NCBI GenBank assembly: GCA_016930955.1
Contig: JAFGFR010000172.1
Coordinates: 1 to 17,145 of the forward strand
From: Victivallales bacterium
Lineage (GTDB): Bacteria; Verrucomicrobiota; Lentisphaeria; Victivallales; JAADHT01
Length of the DNA stretch: 17,145 nt
Direction: 5' to 3'
In this document: positions 1-7,597 of the stretch, one piece after another
Layout of the letters: each line of letters opens with the position of its first letter
Numbering within the stretch: the first letter of the stretch is position 1
The notes under the pieces: model-generated
What the model was told of the DNA's origin: nothing
Seen by the model: only the letters and a program-made list of their open reading frames with translations
Database searches by the model: none
Translations under genes and position numbers: made by a program

Positions 1-33
1 AACCGGACGGTCGAGATCATCTGGACCGCCTGA
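1..33 (+). CDS. C-terminal tail of an unidentified upstream gene (partial)
   Basis: Frame 1 is open from the first base and ends with TGA at 31-33, giving the tail NRTVEIIWTA. It is too short to assign to a family. It is listed because the following 100 bases are non-coding in character and a promoter starts at 140, which fits a gene ending here. The next gene would normally be preceded by pyrK in many genomes, but nothing in these ten residues indicates PyrK. Confidence 0.3.
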   Translation, partial: NRTVEIIWTA

Positions 34-139
34 GCTGCGGCAGGATCATAAGTGGCGGTTAAACAGCCCGTGAAAAAGCGTGTCAAACACCCGAGTCAAT
101 TTCACCGCCATCCGAACAGAAAAAACACCGGAAAACAAC

Positions 140-168
140 TTGATATTACACTTCTGCGCGAGTATAAT
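140..168 (+). promoter_or_regulatory. Near-consensus sigma-70 promoter for pyrD
   Basis: TTGATA (140-145) and a perfect TATAAT (163-168) are separated by exactly 17 bases. Transcription would start near 175, leaving a leader of about 90 bases before the pyrD start at 266. This placement also excludes the in-frame ATG at 80 as the pyrD start, because it lies upstream of the promoter. I see no obvious attenuator hairpin with a T-tract in the leader. Confidence 0.75.
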
Positions 169-265
169 CCTTGTGTGCCACGGTTTTCAAGGCATCCCCG
201 GGCAAACAGGTCTTGGCCTGATAACCCGGTTCGGTTCGGCAATTCGAGATACCCAGGATTTTGCT

Positions 266-1198
266 ATGGCAGACTTGAGTGTGGATTTGTGTGGGGTCAA
301 GCTCCCCAACCCGGTGATGACAGCCTCGGGGACTTTCGGATATGGGAAGGAATACGCCGAATTCTTCCCCCTGGACCTTCTCGGGGCCGTGGTCGTCAAG
401 GGAATCGCCTCATTCCCGTCCCACGGAAACCCAACTCCCAGAGTCGCCGAGGTACAAGGGGGGATGATCAACGCAATAGGCCTGCAGGGGCCGGGAGTAG
501 AAAAGTTCATCCACCATCCAGACTACATGCCGTTCCTGCGCGCATCCAAAGCAAGAGTCATCGTCAACATATGGGGCAGAACAATCAAGGACTATCACGA
601 GGTGGCCTCAAGGCTCGATGCCGAGCCAGACGGGATCTCCGCCCTCGAGATCAACATCTCATGCCCTAACATAAAAAAGGGGGGCGCAGCATTCGGCACA
701 GACCTCAAACTCGCATCACAAGTCGTCGCAAAAGTCAGGGAAGCCACCACTTTGCCGCTCATAACAAAACTCAGCCCAAACGTACCGTCAATTGCGGATC
801 TCGCAAAAGCCGTCGTGGACGCGGGCAGCGACATGATATCTCTCATCAACACCATTCCAGCCATGTCCGTTGACATCCTCACCAGAAAGCCTAGAATCGC
901 CAATGTCACCGGCGGGCTCAGCGGCCCGGCAGTGAAACCCATCGCAATCAGGATGGTCTTCGAGGCAGCATCGGCAGTGAGTGTGCCGGTGATAGGAATG
1001 GGGGGGATAATGAATGCCGACGACGCTGTCGAGTTCCTGATAGCAGGTGCAGATGCCGTGGCGGTGGGAACTGCAATATTCGCAGACCCCCTTGCCCCCA
1101 TTAAGATCATTGACGGCATAAACAAATATCTGGACGACAGGCAGATACCTCAGGTATCCGACATCGTGGGATCCATCATAATCGAACACAACAATTGA
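266..1198 (+). CDS. pyrD: Dihydroorotate dehydrogenase, class 1B catalytic subunit
   Basis: It oxidises dihydroorotate to orotate in pyrimidine synthesis, in the cytoplasm, with FMN. The start chosen is the ATG at 266, with AGGA seven bases upstream. It gives 310 residues, the usual family length. Visible landmarks are the N-terminal LPNPVMTASGTFGYG segment, Lys45 in VVVKGI, NAIGLQGPG (69-77), and NISCPN (130-135), whose Cys133 is the catalytic base. Cysteine here is typical of class 1 enzymes, where class 2 has serine. KLSPN follows Lys168, and the glycine-rich FMN phosphate segments are GMGGI and AGADAVAVGTA. The catalytic Cys and the GGAAFGTD loop fit class 1B, which normally works with the iron-sulphur flavoprotein PyrK to use NAD. 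No pyrK is visible in the window. The stop sits 35 bases before the chosen start of the next gene, so the two are probably co-transcribed. Confidence 0.95.
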   Translation: MADLSVDLCGVKLPNPVMTASGTFGYGKEYAEFFPLDLLGAVVVKGIASFPSHGNPTPRVAEVQGGMINAIGLQGPGVEKFIHHPDYMPFLRASKARVIVNIWGRTIKDYHEVASRLDAEPDGISALEINISCPNIKKGGAAFGTDLKLASQVVAKVREATTLPLITKLSPNVPSIADLAKAVVDAGSDMISLINTIPAMSVDILTRKPRIANVTGGLSGPAVKPIAIRMVFEAASAVSVPVIGMGGIMNADDAVEFLIAGADAVAVGTAIFADPLAPIKIIDGINKYLDDRQIPQVSDIVGSIIIEHNN

Positions 1199-1233
1199 AA
1201 ATATTCCAAACTATCCCGGGAAAGGGTATAAAA

Positions 1234-2289
1234 ATGTCAAGCACGAAAAAGATCAGAATCGCACTTGTGGGGTGCGGCAGAATCTCATCAAGCCATCTCG
1301 AGTCCATATCGAAACTCTCCAAGGAGGCCGAGATTGCCGCAGTTTGCGACTGCGTCAAACAACGCGCCGAGGAGGCAGGGGAAAAATATAATGCACAAGT
1401 TTTCACCGACTACGACAAAATGCTCGAAAAAGCCGAATGCGACATGGTGTCCATCGCCACTCCTTCTGGACTCCACCCTAAAATGGGTGTCAAAGCCGCC
1501 AGGTCAGGCAGGCATGTCCTCACAGAAAAACCTATGGCCATAAGCCTCAAGGGAGCCGACTCGCTCATCTCCGAATGCGACAAGGCAGGCGTAAAGCTCT
1601 TCGTAGTCAAACAGAACCGGCTGAACACAACCATGCAGATACTCAAAAATGCAGCAGACAAAGGCCGCTTCGGGAAAATCTATGCAGCTCATGTCAATGT
1701 GTTCTGGCAACGCCCGCAGGAATATTACGACATGGCTCCCTGGAGAGGGACATGGGCCCTCGACGGCGGGGCATTTATGAATCAGGCCAGCCATTATGTC
1801 GATTCCCTGCAATGGCTGGTAGGGGATGTCTCCGAAGTCATGGCAATCACCGGAACGCTGGCCAGAAAAACAGAGGCCGAGGACACCGGCTCCGCAGTCC
1901 TCAAATTCGCTTGCGGCGCCATCGGAAGCATAAACGTAACCATGCTGGCATACCCTAAAAACATCGAGGGCTCGGTCACTGTCATCGGCGAAAAAGGCAC
2001 CGTGAAGGTGGGCGGTGTCGCCATAAATAAAATTGAGCACTGGGAATTCTCCTCATACGATGACGACGATAAACTTATCGAGCAGAGCAACTACTCGCCT
2101 CCAAACGTCTACGGCTTCGGGCATCTTCCCTACTACAAAAACGTCCTCTCCATCCTCAACGGCCAGAAAGCCCCCGAAACTGACGGCCGCGAGGGAAGAA
2201 AAAGCCTCGAGATCATACTTGCAATATACAAGTCATCTGAAATACGCGCATCTGTCAAGCTGCCCCGCGAAAAATCCCAAGAAAACTGA
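1234..2289 (+). CDS. Gfo/Idh/MocA-family dehydrogenase, WlbA/WbpB-like
   Basis: It is an NAD(P)-dependent sugar oxidoreductase of 351 residues. The N-terminal Rossmann fold shows GCGRI (13-17) and the family signature EKP (98-100). The C-terminal half has VKQNR (125-129), FWQRPQEYY (157-165), WRGTW and DGGAFMNQASHYVD, with the conserved His at 187. In my recollection this FW-R-xEYY / WRGTW / DGG-NQ-SH pattern matches UDP-GlcNAcA 3-dehydrogenases (WlbA, WbpB), which act in synthesis of diacetylated mannuronic acid sugars. That would give a lipopolysaccharide or exopolysaccharide role. The substrate assignment is inference. An in-frame TTG at 1195 overlaps the pyrD stop, but the ATG at 1234, with GGG seven bases upstream, starts just before the Rossmann fold and is preferred. 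No partner acetyl- or aminotransferases are nearby. Confidence 0.88.
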   Translation: MSSTKKIRIALVGCGRISSSHLESISKLSKEAEIAAVCDCVKQRAEEAGEKYNAQVFTDYDKMLEKAECDMVSIATPSGLHPKMGVKAARSGRHVLTEKPMAISLKGADSLISECDKAGVKLFVVKQNRLNTTMQILKNAADKGRFGKIYAAHVNVFWQRPQEYYDMAPWRGTWALDGGAFMNQASHYVDSLQWLVGDVSEVMAITGTLARKTEAEDTGSAVLKFACGAIGSINVTMLAYPKNIEGSVTVIGEKGTVKVGGVAINKIEHWEFSSYDDDDKLIEQSNYSPPNVYGFGHLPYYKNVLSILNGQKAPETDGREGRKSLEIILAIYKSSEIRASVKLPREKSQEN

Positions 2290-2312
2290 AACACCCAAAA
2301 TGCCCCACGCAA

Positions 2313-4811
2313 ATGAAGAACGAGAAAGACAATCCTGAAGATGACCTGCAAATCCACTCCGTCCCGAAGGACGACAACGACCTGGAGCCAGAAGAAGAGC
2401 ATGAGAACTCCTCCTTCGAAGAAGTCCCGCTGGGCAGTATACTCCCGATACTCGAGGACACATCCTTGGACCTGGAAGCTCTCAGCGAAGACCCCTCAGA
2501 CACCCCAGGAATCCCCCAGATGGAGACAGATGGCAACGCCGGAGAAGAACAAGAGACTCCCGAAACAACGGATCAAGCAATCTCAAAAGAGCCAGCGGCC
2601 AGACATAACCCAGCGTCAATACTCGACTTGATCAAAGCCAAGGCGCCGGAGTCCCCAGAAATCGTCTCCAAAAACCAAGACCTCGACACACAAATCGAGG
2701 GCAAGTCCCTTGAGGAAGTCCTCAAAATACCGCAGCGGAAAGAAGAAGAATGGCACAAGTCAAAAAAAGCCGAGGAGGACCTGCTGCAAAGAGCTGCAGC
2801 GGCTAAAAGACGACAGAAAAAACTCTTTATCGCCACACCCCTGATAATCATGGCAGGCGGAGTCCTGTGCTTCTACATAATCCTCCCGACTTTCAATCCG
2901 CCGCCCGAGACCGAGCCGATCAGACTGCCCAGAAGGCAAAGGCCATTCGACCCTGAAAAATTGACAATAGACCCAGACCTCAAGGACGAAGTTGAACTGC
3001 AGAAGTTCCTCGATATCGCAGATAACTTCATCGCCGAGGAAAAATTCAACCTCGCAGAAAAAGTGTTGAGAAAAATCCTCCCGACATCATGGGAGAAAAA
3101 CGAGATCCTGAAGAAAATCGCGCTCTGCAGCGAAAAACTCGGCGATAACGACGCTGCAATCGAGGCATATTCACAAATCCTCTCAAAAGACTACTCCGGC
3201 GATGCCGAGCTGCCTCTCAAAGTCGCATCCATGCTCAAGGAAAAACAAAAATACAAGGAGATATTGGACATCATCGGCCCGCTCTCACAACAGTTCGCGA
3301 CAAACACTCAGATCCAAATCATCCTCCTCGATACATACTCACAACTCGGAATGGAGGACATGATGTTCAACGCAATGCGGAAAATCAACAAGCAGTTCCT
3401 CTCAGAACAACAAATCAGGTTAATGGGCACAAAACTGCTCGAAGAAAACGACACCGCAGAGGCCTTCAACGTATTTCTCTTCCTCGGACAGAACTTCAAC
3501 GACATCAACAGCCTGTACGAAGCATCAAAAATCGCACCGACACGTGAACTCGAGATCACAATACTCAACCAGCTCGTGGGCAAGACTATCGGCAGCCCCA
3601 AAAGAAACCATTTCAGCATGTTGCTGGCTAAAGCACTCCTCGCGGAAGGCAGGAAGGCAGACTCCATGCGCGCTCTGTCAGCCATCAGAGCAGAGGACCT
3701 GAACTACCAGGACTCCCTGGACTTCCTCAGACTGCTTTGCGAATACGACGACTCTTCCAGACTCGCAGACGCTTGCGAAAGAATTGTCGAGAAAAATTTC
3801 TTGGAAAACATCAAAGTGCAGGAGGAGGTCAGGAACAACCTCCTCAGCAAAAACCAAAACCAGGTGGTCGACAAGATATTCAAGGACCTTCTCGCCAAAT
3901 ACCCCGAAAGACCCGTCCAAAACTACATGGTCGCATCCGTAGCCCACTCCCACGAAATCAAATCCCGATACCTCAATAAAGCCCTCTCGATCGATCCGGA
4001 TTTCTTCGAGGCAAACCTCGAAATGGGAAAGCTGATGCTCGATGCCGGAGATCTCGAAAACGCGGCAGCATCATTCGACAGATGTATACGTTCAAGACCC
4101 TCCGACCTCAACACAAGATACTGGGCAACCGCTGTCGCGTTGCGCGCCTCGAAAGACTACAAACCGCTCATGGAATATCAAAATTTCCTCGCCAAAAACA
4201 GAATCCCAGAACCAGAGCAGCTTAAACTGATGCTCCCATTGGCCCAGACACTCGAGGATGATTCCGAAAGTACGCGCATACTCTCGGAAATGGCTCAATT
4301 CGAGGAGCTCAAAGATTTCTCTGTGACACAGACAATCAGGACCAAACTGATATACGGGAAACTCATGGACACAGACTTCCACAACGTCAGCGCCCAGGAT
4401 GTCAAGCTCTACAGGATACTTTTCCTCATCGGGGAGGGAAGACTTAACGACGTAATGATGCTGCCGACACTCAAGGAGGAGTTCCCGGAGTTCTGGAAGG
4501 TCTTCATCGCATGGAGACGAGACATGTCAGGATGGGAAAAAAACTCGGAGACCCTCATCAAGAAAAACAACAATTTCCCCCCATACAGGATTTCCGCAGA
4601 GCTGTGGCTGTCCATAATGGCCCCCGCTGAGGCGGAAAGGCAAGCCGTGCTCATCGGTTACGAGAACAGGCCGTTGCTCTATCTCATGATCGCAGAGAAA
4701 TACCGCAAGGACGGAAACAGAATAAAAGCTTCAATCTCATACCAGACAGCCTTGAAGTCCCCACCGCCAAACATCTACAAGAAAGTCATCGAGCACCTCA
4801 AGGACAATTAG
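2313..4811 (+). CDS. Bitopic membrane protein with large TPR domain
   Basis: A protein of 832 residues. Residues 1-165 are very acidic and low in complexity (many E, D, P, S). A basic stretch AAAKRRQKK precedes a single hydrophobic segment at about 171-192. The remainder is helical. Residues from about 225 onward contain TPR-like repeats, for example the segments beginning EEKFNLAEKVLRKIL, KLGDNDAAIEAYSQIL and LDAGDLENAAASFDRCI. By the positive-inside rule the acidic part is cytoplasmic and the roughly 640-residue TPR solenoid lies outside the inner membrane. TPR proteins of this build usually scaffold envelope complexes, but no partner is identified and I propose no specific function. It lies 23 bases after the dehydrogenase and is probably in the same transcript. 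No Shine-Dalgarno sequence is visible ahead of the ATG. Confidence 0.85.
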   Translation: MKNEKDNPEDDLQIHSVPKDDNDLEPEEEHENSSFEEVPLGSILPILEDTSLDLEALSEDPSDTPGIPQMETDGNAGEEQETPETTDQAISKEPAARHNPASILDLIKAKAPESPEIVSKNQDLDTQIEGKSLEEVLKIPQRKEEEWHKSKKAEEDLLQRAAAAKRRQKKLFIATPLIIMAGGVLCFYIILPTFNPPPETEPIRLPRRQRPFDPEKLTIDPDLKDEVELQKFLDIADNFIAEEKFNLAEKVLRKILPTSWEKNEILKKIALCSEKLGDNDAAIEAYSQILSKDYSGDAELPLKVASMLKEKQKYKEILDIIGPLSQQFATNTQIQIILLDTYSQLGMEDMMFNAMRKINKQFLSEQQIRLMGTKLLEENDTAEAFNVFLFLGQNFNDINSLYEASKIAPTRELEITILNQLVGKTIGSPKRNHFSMLLAKALLAEGRKADSMRALSAIRAEDLNYQDSLDFLRLLCEYDDSSRLADACERIVEKNFLENIKVQEEVRNNLLSKNQNQVVDKIFKDLLAKYPERPVQNYMVASVAHSHEIKSRYLNKALSIDPDFFEANLEMGKLMLDAGDLENAAASFDRCIRSRPSDLNTRYWATAVALRASKDYKPLMEYQNFLAKNRIPEPEQLKLMLPLAQTLEDDSESTRILSEMAQFEELKDFSVTQTIRTKLIYGKLMDTDFHNVSAQDVKLYRILFLIGEGRLNDVMMLPTLKEEFPEFWKVFIAWRRDMSGWEKNSETLIKKNNNFPPYRISAELWLSIMAPAEAERQAVLIGYENRPLLYLMIAEKYRKDGNRIKASISYQTALKSPPPNIYKKVIEHLKDN

Positions 4812-4835
4812 CCGACATTCCAAAAAATGACTCAA

Positions 4836-4937
4836 GAGCCAATTTCAAAACTGCCCGTGGCCGCCCAAAGGGTTGCGGCGGAGGCACGGCATGCCCCACG
4901 GCAAAATGACGGGCACAGACAGATGCTGGCATGCACC
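4836..4937 (-). repeat. Repeat family A, copy A3 (minus orientation, short variant)
   Basis: The 29-base core at 4836-4864, read on the minus strand, matches the core at 17011-17039 at 27 of 29 positions and starts GCGGCCACGGG and ends AAATTGGCTC. Next to it, at about 4862-4887, is the GTGCCTCCGCC / CCTTTGGGCGG module. That module is also at 16880-16907, but there it is separated from the core by about 100 bases. A loosely similar copy of the GGGACAGAC...GGTATGCCC module of the other copies is at about 4910-4937, in inverted sense. The repeat fills the gap between the TPR and peptide-binding genes and is translated in frame by the upstream extension of the latter. Confidence 0.75.
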
Positions 4938-6755
4938 AGCCATTTTGCTGCGATGTCCACATTGCTGACCGCCTGCCTAGCACTATGTTCCTGCGGACAA
5001 AAAAACTCACCGCACAAGCCTCACGAACGTGTGCTCAATGTCACCACCGGCGGCAGAATAAACTCCCTCGACCCAGCCTTCGCCGCAGACCTCGTCAGCT
5101 CAAGAATGGTCGCGGCACTCTATGACACTCTGCTGCAGTACAACTACCTCAAACGCCCCTACTCGATCGAGCCGTCAATGCTTAAATCAATGCCAGAAAA
5201 CCACGACTCGGGATTAGAATACAGATTCGAGCTGCGAGACGACCTCTTCTTCACCCACGACAAGTGCTTCGGGACAAATCCCGACGGCTCGTTCAAAAAT
5301 CGCAGGGTCACAGCAAAAGATGTCGAGTTCTCACTGCTCAGAGTCGCCGACGGAAAAGTCCTTTCCCCAGGATACTGGCTTCTCCGCGATAAAATATCAG
5401 GAATCAACAACTTCAGAAACCTTTCGGCCATCTCGCCACAAGGCGACTTCTCCGCCTACAACAAGGGCTGCGAAGGCATCAAGGTGATTGACGACTTCAA
5501 TTTCGTCATCCGATTGTCACAAGCCGACCCTAGATTCCTTTACGGGCTGGCGATGCCATACATGGGAATAGTCCCCCGTGAGGCCGTCGAGGCATATGGA
5601 CAGGACTTTTCCGAGAAACCCGTCGGATCAGGACCATTCATTTTGAAAAGCTGGCATCGGAACTACTGTATCGAGTTCGAGAGGAACCAGACCTTCCGAA
5701 AGGAGCTTTTCATACACGCCGAGAACCCCGACGACCGATCAAGAAAACTCCCCCTGCTGGACAGAGTCGTCGCGTCTCAAATAGACCAGCCACTCTCCGC
5801 ATGGCTTCTCTTCCTCCAGGGAAACATCGATCTCAGCTCCCTCGACAAAGACAACCTCGATGCCGTCGTGACTAAAGACCTCAGACTGATACCCGCACTC
5901 CAACAACGAGGGATACAAATGCTCCGCATACCACAGTTCCAGATATACTACATAGGATTCTGCTTCACAGACCCACTCATCGCCACAAACCTCGAACTCA
6001 GAAAGGCCATAAGTTCCGCATATAATGTCCAAAGACGGGTACAGGCATTCAACCACAGCGTCATGCCCGCCCAGGGTCCCGTGCCACCAGGTGCCTCAGG
6101 CAACAACCCGGAATTCATCAATCCATACTCCGCCTTCAACCTGGAAAAAGCGAAACTCCATCTCGCCGCCGCCGGTTTCCCAGATGGGATCAACCCATCA
6201 ACAGGGGAAACTCTGGAACTCTCTTTCGACCTCGGTGGAAACTCATCACAACACCGCCAGATCGCAGAGATGTTCGCCGAAGACATGAGCAAAATTGGCA
6301 TACGCATCAGACCAGTGTTGAACAACTGGCCCAGATTCCTCCAGAAGTCCGCAGCAGGCCAGATGCAGCTCTTCAAGCTCTCTTGGGTCGGAGACTACCC
6401 CGACGCAGAAAACTTCCTCCAGCTCTTCTACGGACCAAACATCGGAAGCTGCAACAGATCACACTACAAAAATCCACAGTTCGACCAAATGTTCGAGGAA
6501 ATCAAAACCATGCCCGAATCTCCGCAGAGAACTGCAAAATACGAGAAGATGGTCGCGTTCCTCGCCGAAGAATGCCCATGGATATTCGCATACTACCCCA
6601 TATCCTTCTCTCTCCGGCACTCATGGATCGAAAACTACCACCCTCATGATTTCGTGCTCTCAAAATGGAAATACATCTCGGTGGACAACAACAACAAAAA
6701 CAGCACAATCGCATCCTTCAAACCCCTCAGCATGAGACAGCTAAGAGATGAATGA
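4923..6755 (+). CDS. Peptide-type ABC transporter solute-binding lipoprotein (SBP family 5)
   Basis: The protein resembles OppA/DppA-type binding proteins, which capture oligopeptides or similar ligands outside the inner membrane and hand them to an ABC permease. With the start at 4923 it has 610 residues. Family features are LNVTTGGRINSLDPAFAAD near the N-terminus, YRFELRDDLFFT, the VTAKDVEFSL segment (family form VTAeDVvfs), and GDYPDAENFLQLFYGPN near the C-terminus. The hydrophobic stretch MSTLLTACLALCSCG looks like a lipoprotein signal with LCSC as lipobox, but the leader is short and poor in basic residues. The frame stays open back to an ATG at 4827, yet the codons from 4836 to about 4890 lie inside repeat A3, so the native 5' end may have been altered by the repeat. 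No Shine-Dalgarno sequence is visible at 4827, 4923 or 4953. No permease or ATPase genes are adjacent, so it is an orphan binding protein here. Confidence 0.88.
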   Translation: MLACTSHFAAMSTLLTACLALCSCGQKNSPHKPHERVLNVTTGGRINSLDPAFAADLVSSRMVAALYDTLLQYNYLKRPYSIEPSMLKSMPENHDSGLEYRFELRDDLFFTHDKCFGTNPDGSFKNRRVTAKDVEFSLLRVADGKVLSPGYWLLRDKISGINNFRNLSAISPQGDFSAYNKGCEGIKVIDDFNFVIRLSQADPRFLYGLAMPYMGIVPREAVEAYGQDFSEKPVGSGPFILKSWHRNYCIEFERNQTFRKELFIHAENPDDRSRKLPLLDRVVASQIDQPLSAWLLFLQGNIDLSSLDKDNLDAVVTKDLRLIPALQQRGIQMLRIPQFQIYYIGFCFTDPLIATNLELRKAISSAYNVQRRVQAFNHSVMPAQGPVPPGASGNNPEFINPYSAFNLEKAKLHLAAAGFPDGINPSTGETLELSFDLGGNSSQHRQIAEMFAEDMSKIGIRIRPVLNNWPRFLQKSAAGQMQLFKLSWVGDYPDAENFLQLFYGPNIGSCNRSHYKNPQFDQMFEEIKTMPESPQRTAKYEKMVAFLAEECPWIFAYYPISFSLRHSWIENYHPHDFVLSKWKYISVDNNNKNSTIASFKPLSMRQLRDE

Positions 6756-6760
6756 GCAAA

Positions 6761-6784
6761 CCGCGAAACCCCGCGTGAACCGCG
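6761..6784 (+). repeat. Repeat family B, copy B1
   Basis: Three CGCG words at 6762, 6772 and 6781 (steps of 10 and 9) each follow a pyrimidine. The same step pattern recurs at 9806/9816/9825 and 16193/16203/16212, and in reverse at 10634-10656. The copy sits in the 76-base gap between the binding protein and the TrmH-type methyltransferase. It is followed by two tandem ATAACCC words at 6806-6819. Confidence 0.6.
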
Positions 6785-6831
6785 TTGGCAGCGCAGGCGC
6801 GGCAGATAACCCATAACCCGCAAAAAAAAAC

Positions 6832-7587
6832 ATGCAGTTGACAGCCAACCAGAGGAAAACTCTCCGAGCGCTCTACACAAGACGCGGCCGGGCCAAACAC
6901 ATGCTCTGCGTCTGCGAAGGCCTGAAATCATGCCGCGAACTCCTCTCCGCCAGGCCAGAGTTGATTGCCTTCGCCATCAAATCCCAGACAACACCAATCC
7001 CACATGACATGCAGACACTCGACTTCGCATCTCTCACAGAAAACGAATTCAACAAAATCTCATCCACTGTCACATCACAAGGCATCATCATGGTAGCCAC
7101 AATCCCACAGCAAGACACATCCCCGCCCATAACTCCCTTCATTCCCGTGCTCGACAAAGTCTCAGACCCCGGAAACATGGGCACAATCATCAGGACACTC
7201 AAGGCTACGGGTCTTAAACATCTCTGGCTGACAAAAGGTTCGACCGACCCCTTCGGAGAAAAGGCCATCCGATCCGCCATGGCAGCTCAGTTCAAAATTA
7301 ATATCAGATATTTCGATACTCTCGATTGCGTACTCTGCGAACTTCGCAAATTCAAATTCCATAATATCTTCCGCACCGACTGCCGCTCAGGAAACAGCCT
7401 GTTCAATACAGATAAACTGTTCGACAAATCCGCAATCGTCTTCGGCGCAGAAGCCTCCGGCGCAGGACAAATCGACTCCGCTGAAACCGTGCACATCCCC
7501 ATGCCTGGACAAAGCGAGTCCATAAACGTCGCACAAGCATTCACTGTTTGCATGTTCGAGGCCATAAGAAGGGGCATCCTGAACTGA
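6832..7587 (+). CDS. SpoU/TrmH-family RNA 2'-O-ribose methyltransferase
   Basis: It transfers a methyl group from S-adenosylmethionine to a ribose 2'-OH in tRNA or rRNA, using the trefoil-knot SPOUT fold. The three family motifs are present in order: motif 1 DPGNMGTIIRTLKATG (112-127) with the conserved Asn115 and Arg121, motif 2 VFGAEASG (203-210), and motif 3 HIPMPGQSESINVAQAFTVC (221-240) with the SxNV segment. The roughly 100-residue N-terminal part, starting LTANQRKTLRALYTRRGR, looks like the L30e-like substrate-binding domain, so it is closer to RlmB/TsnR-type enzymes than to the short TrmL. Total length is 251 residues, normal for this class. Motif 2 has Ala where Asn or Ser is common. 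No Shine-Dalgarno sequence is seen. The stop is 10 bases from the next start, so it is almost certainly co-transcribed with dus. The exact RNA target cannot be read from the sequence. Confidence 0.92.
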   Translation: MQLTANQRKTLRALYTRRGRAKHMLCVCEGLKSCRELLSARPELIAFAIKSQTTPIPHDMQTLDFASLTENEFNKISSTVTSQGIIMVATIPQQDTSPPITPFIPVLDKVSDPGNMGTIIRTLKATGLKHLWLTKGSTDPFGEKAIRSAMAAQFKINIRYFDTLDCVLCELRKFKFHNIFRTDCRSGNSLFNTDKLFDKSAIVFGAEASGAGQIDSAETVHIPMPGQSESINVAQAFTVCMFEAIRRGILN

Positions 7588-7597
7588 CCTACCCAAC

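Noticed and set aside
1..60. Possible decayed repeat-A core around ACAGCCCGTGAA (66-77) on the minus strand
   Set aside because: Only about ten positions agree with the core and none of the other modules are near.
80..265. Upstream extension of the pyrD frame from an ATG at 80
   Set aside because: It would start upstream of the TTGATA/TATAAT promoter at 140-168, adds residues unlike the family, and the ATG at 266 has a Shine-Dalgarno sequence and gives the normal length.
52..669. 205-codon plus-strand frame overlapping pyrD
   Set aside because: It is rich in Arg, Pro and Gly, starts before the promoter and lies in another frame of a well-identified gene, so it is a shadow frame.
595..1189. 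Long minus-strand frames inside pyrD
   Set aside because: They are antisense shadows of a conserved gene, with no start signals and no family content.
6756..6831. Intrinsic terminator formed by CCGCG ... CGCGG and the following A-run
   Set aside because: The run is A, not T, on the transcribed sense strand, and the stem is only five pairs around a long loop.
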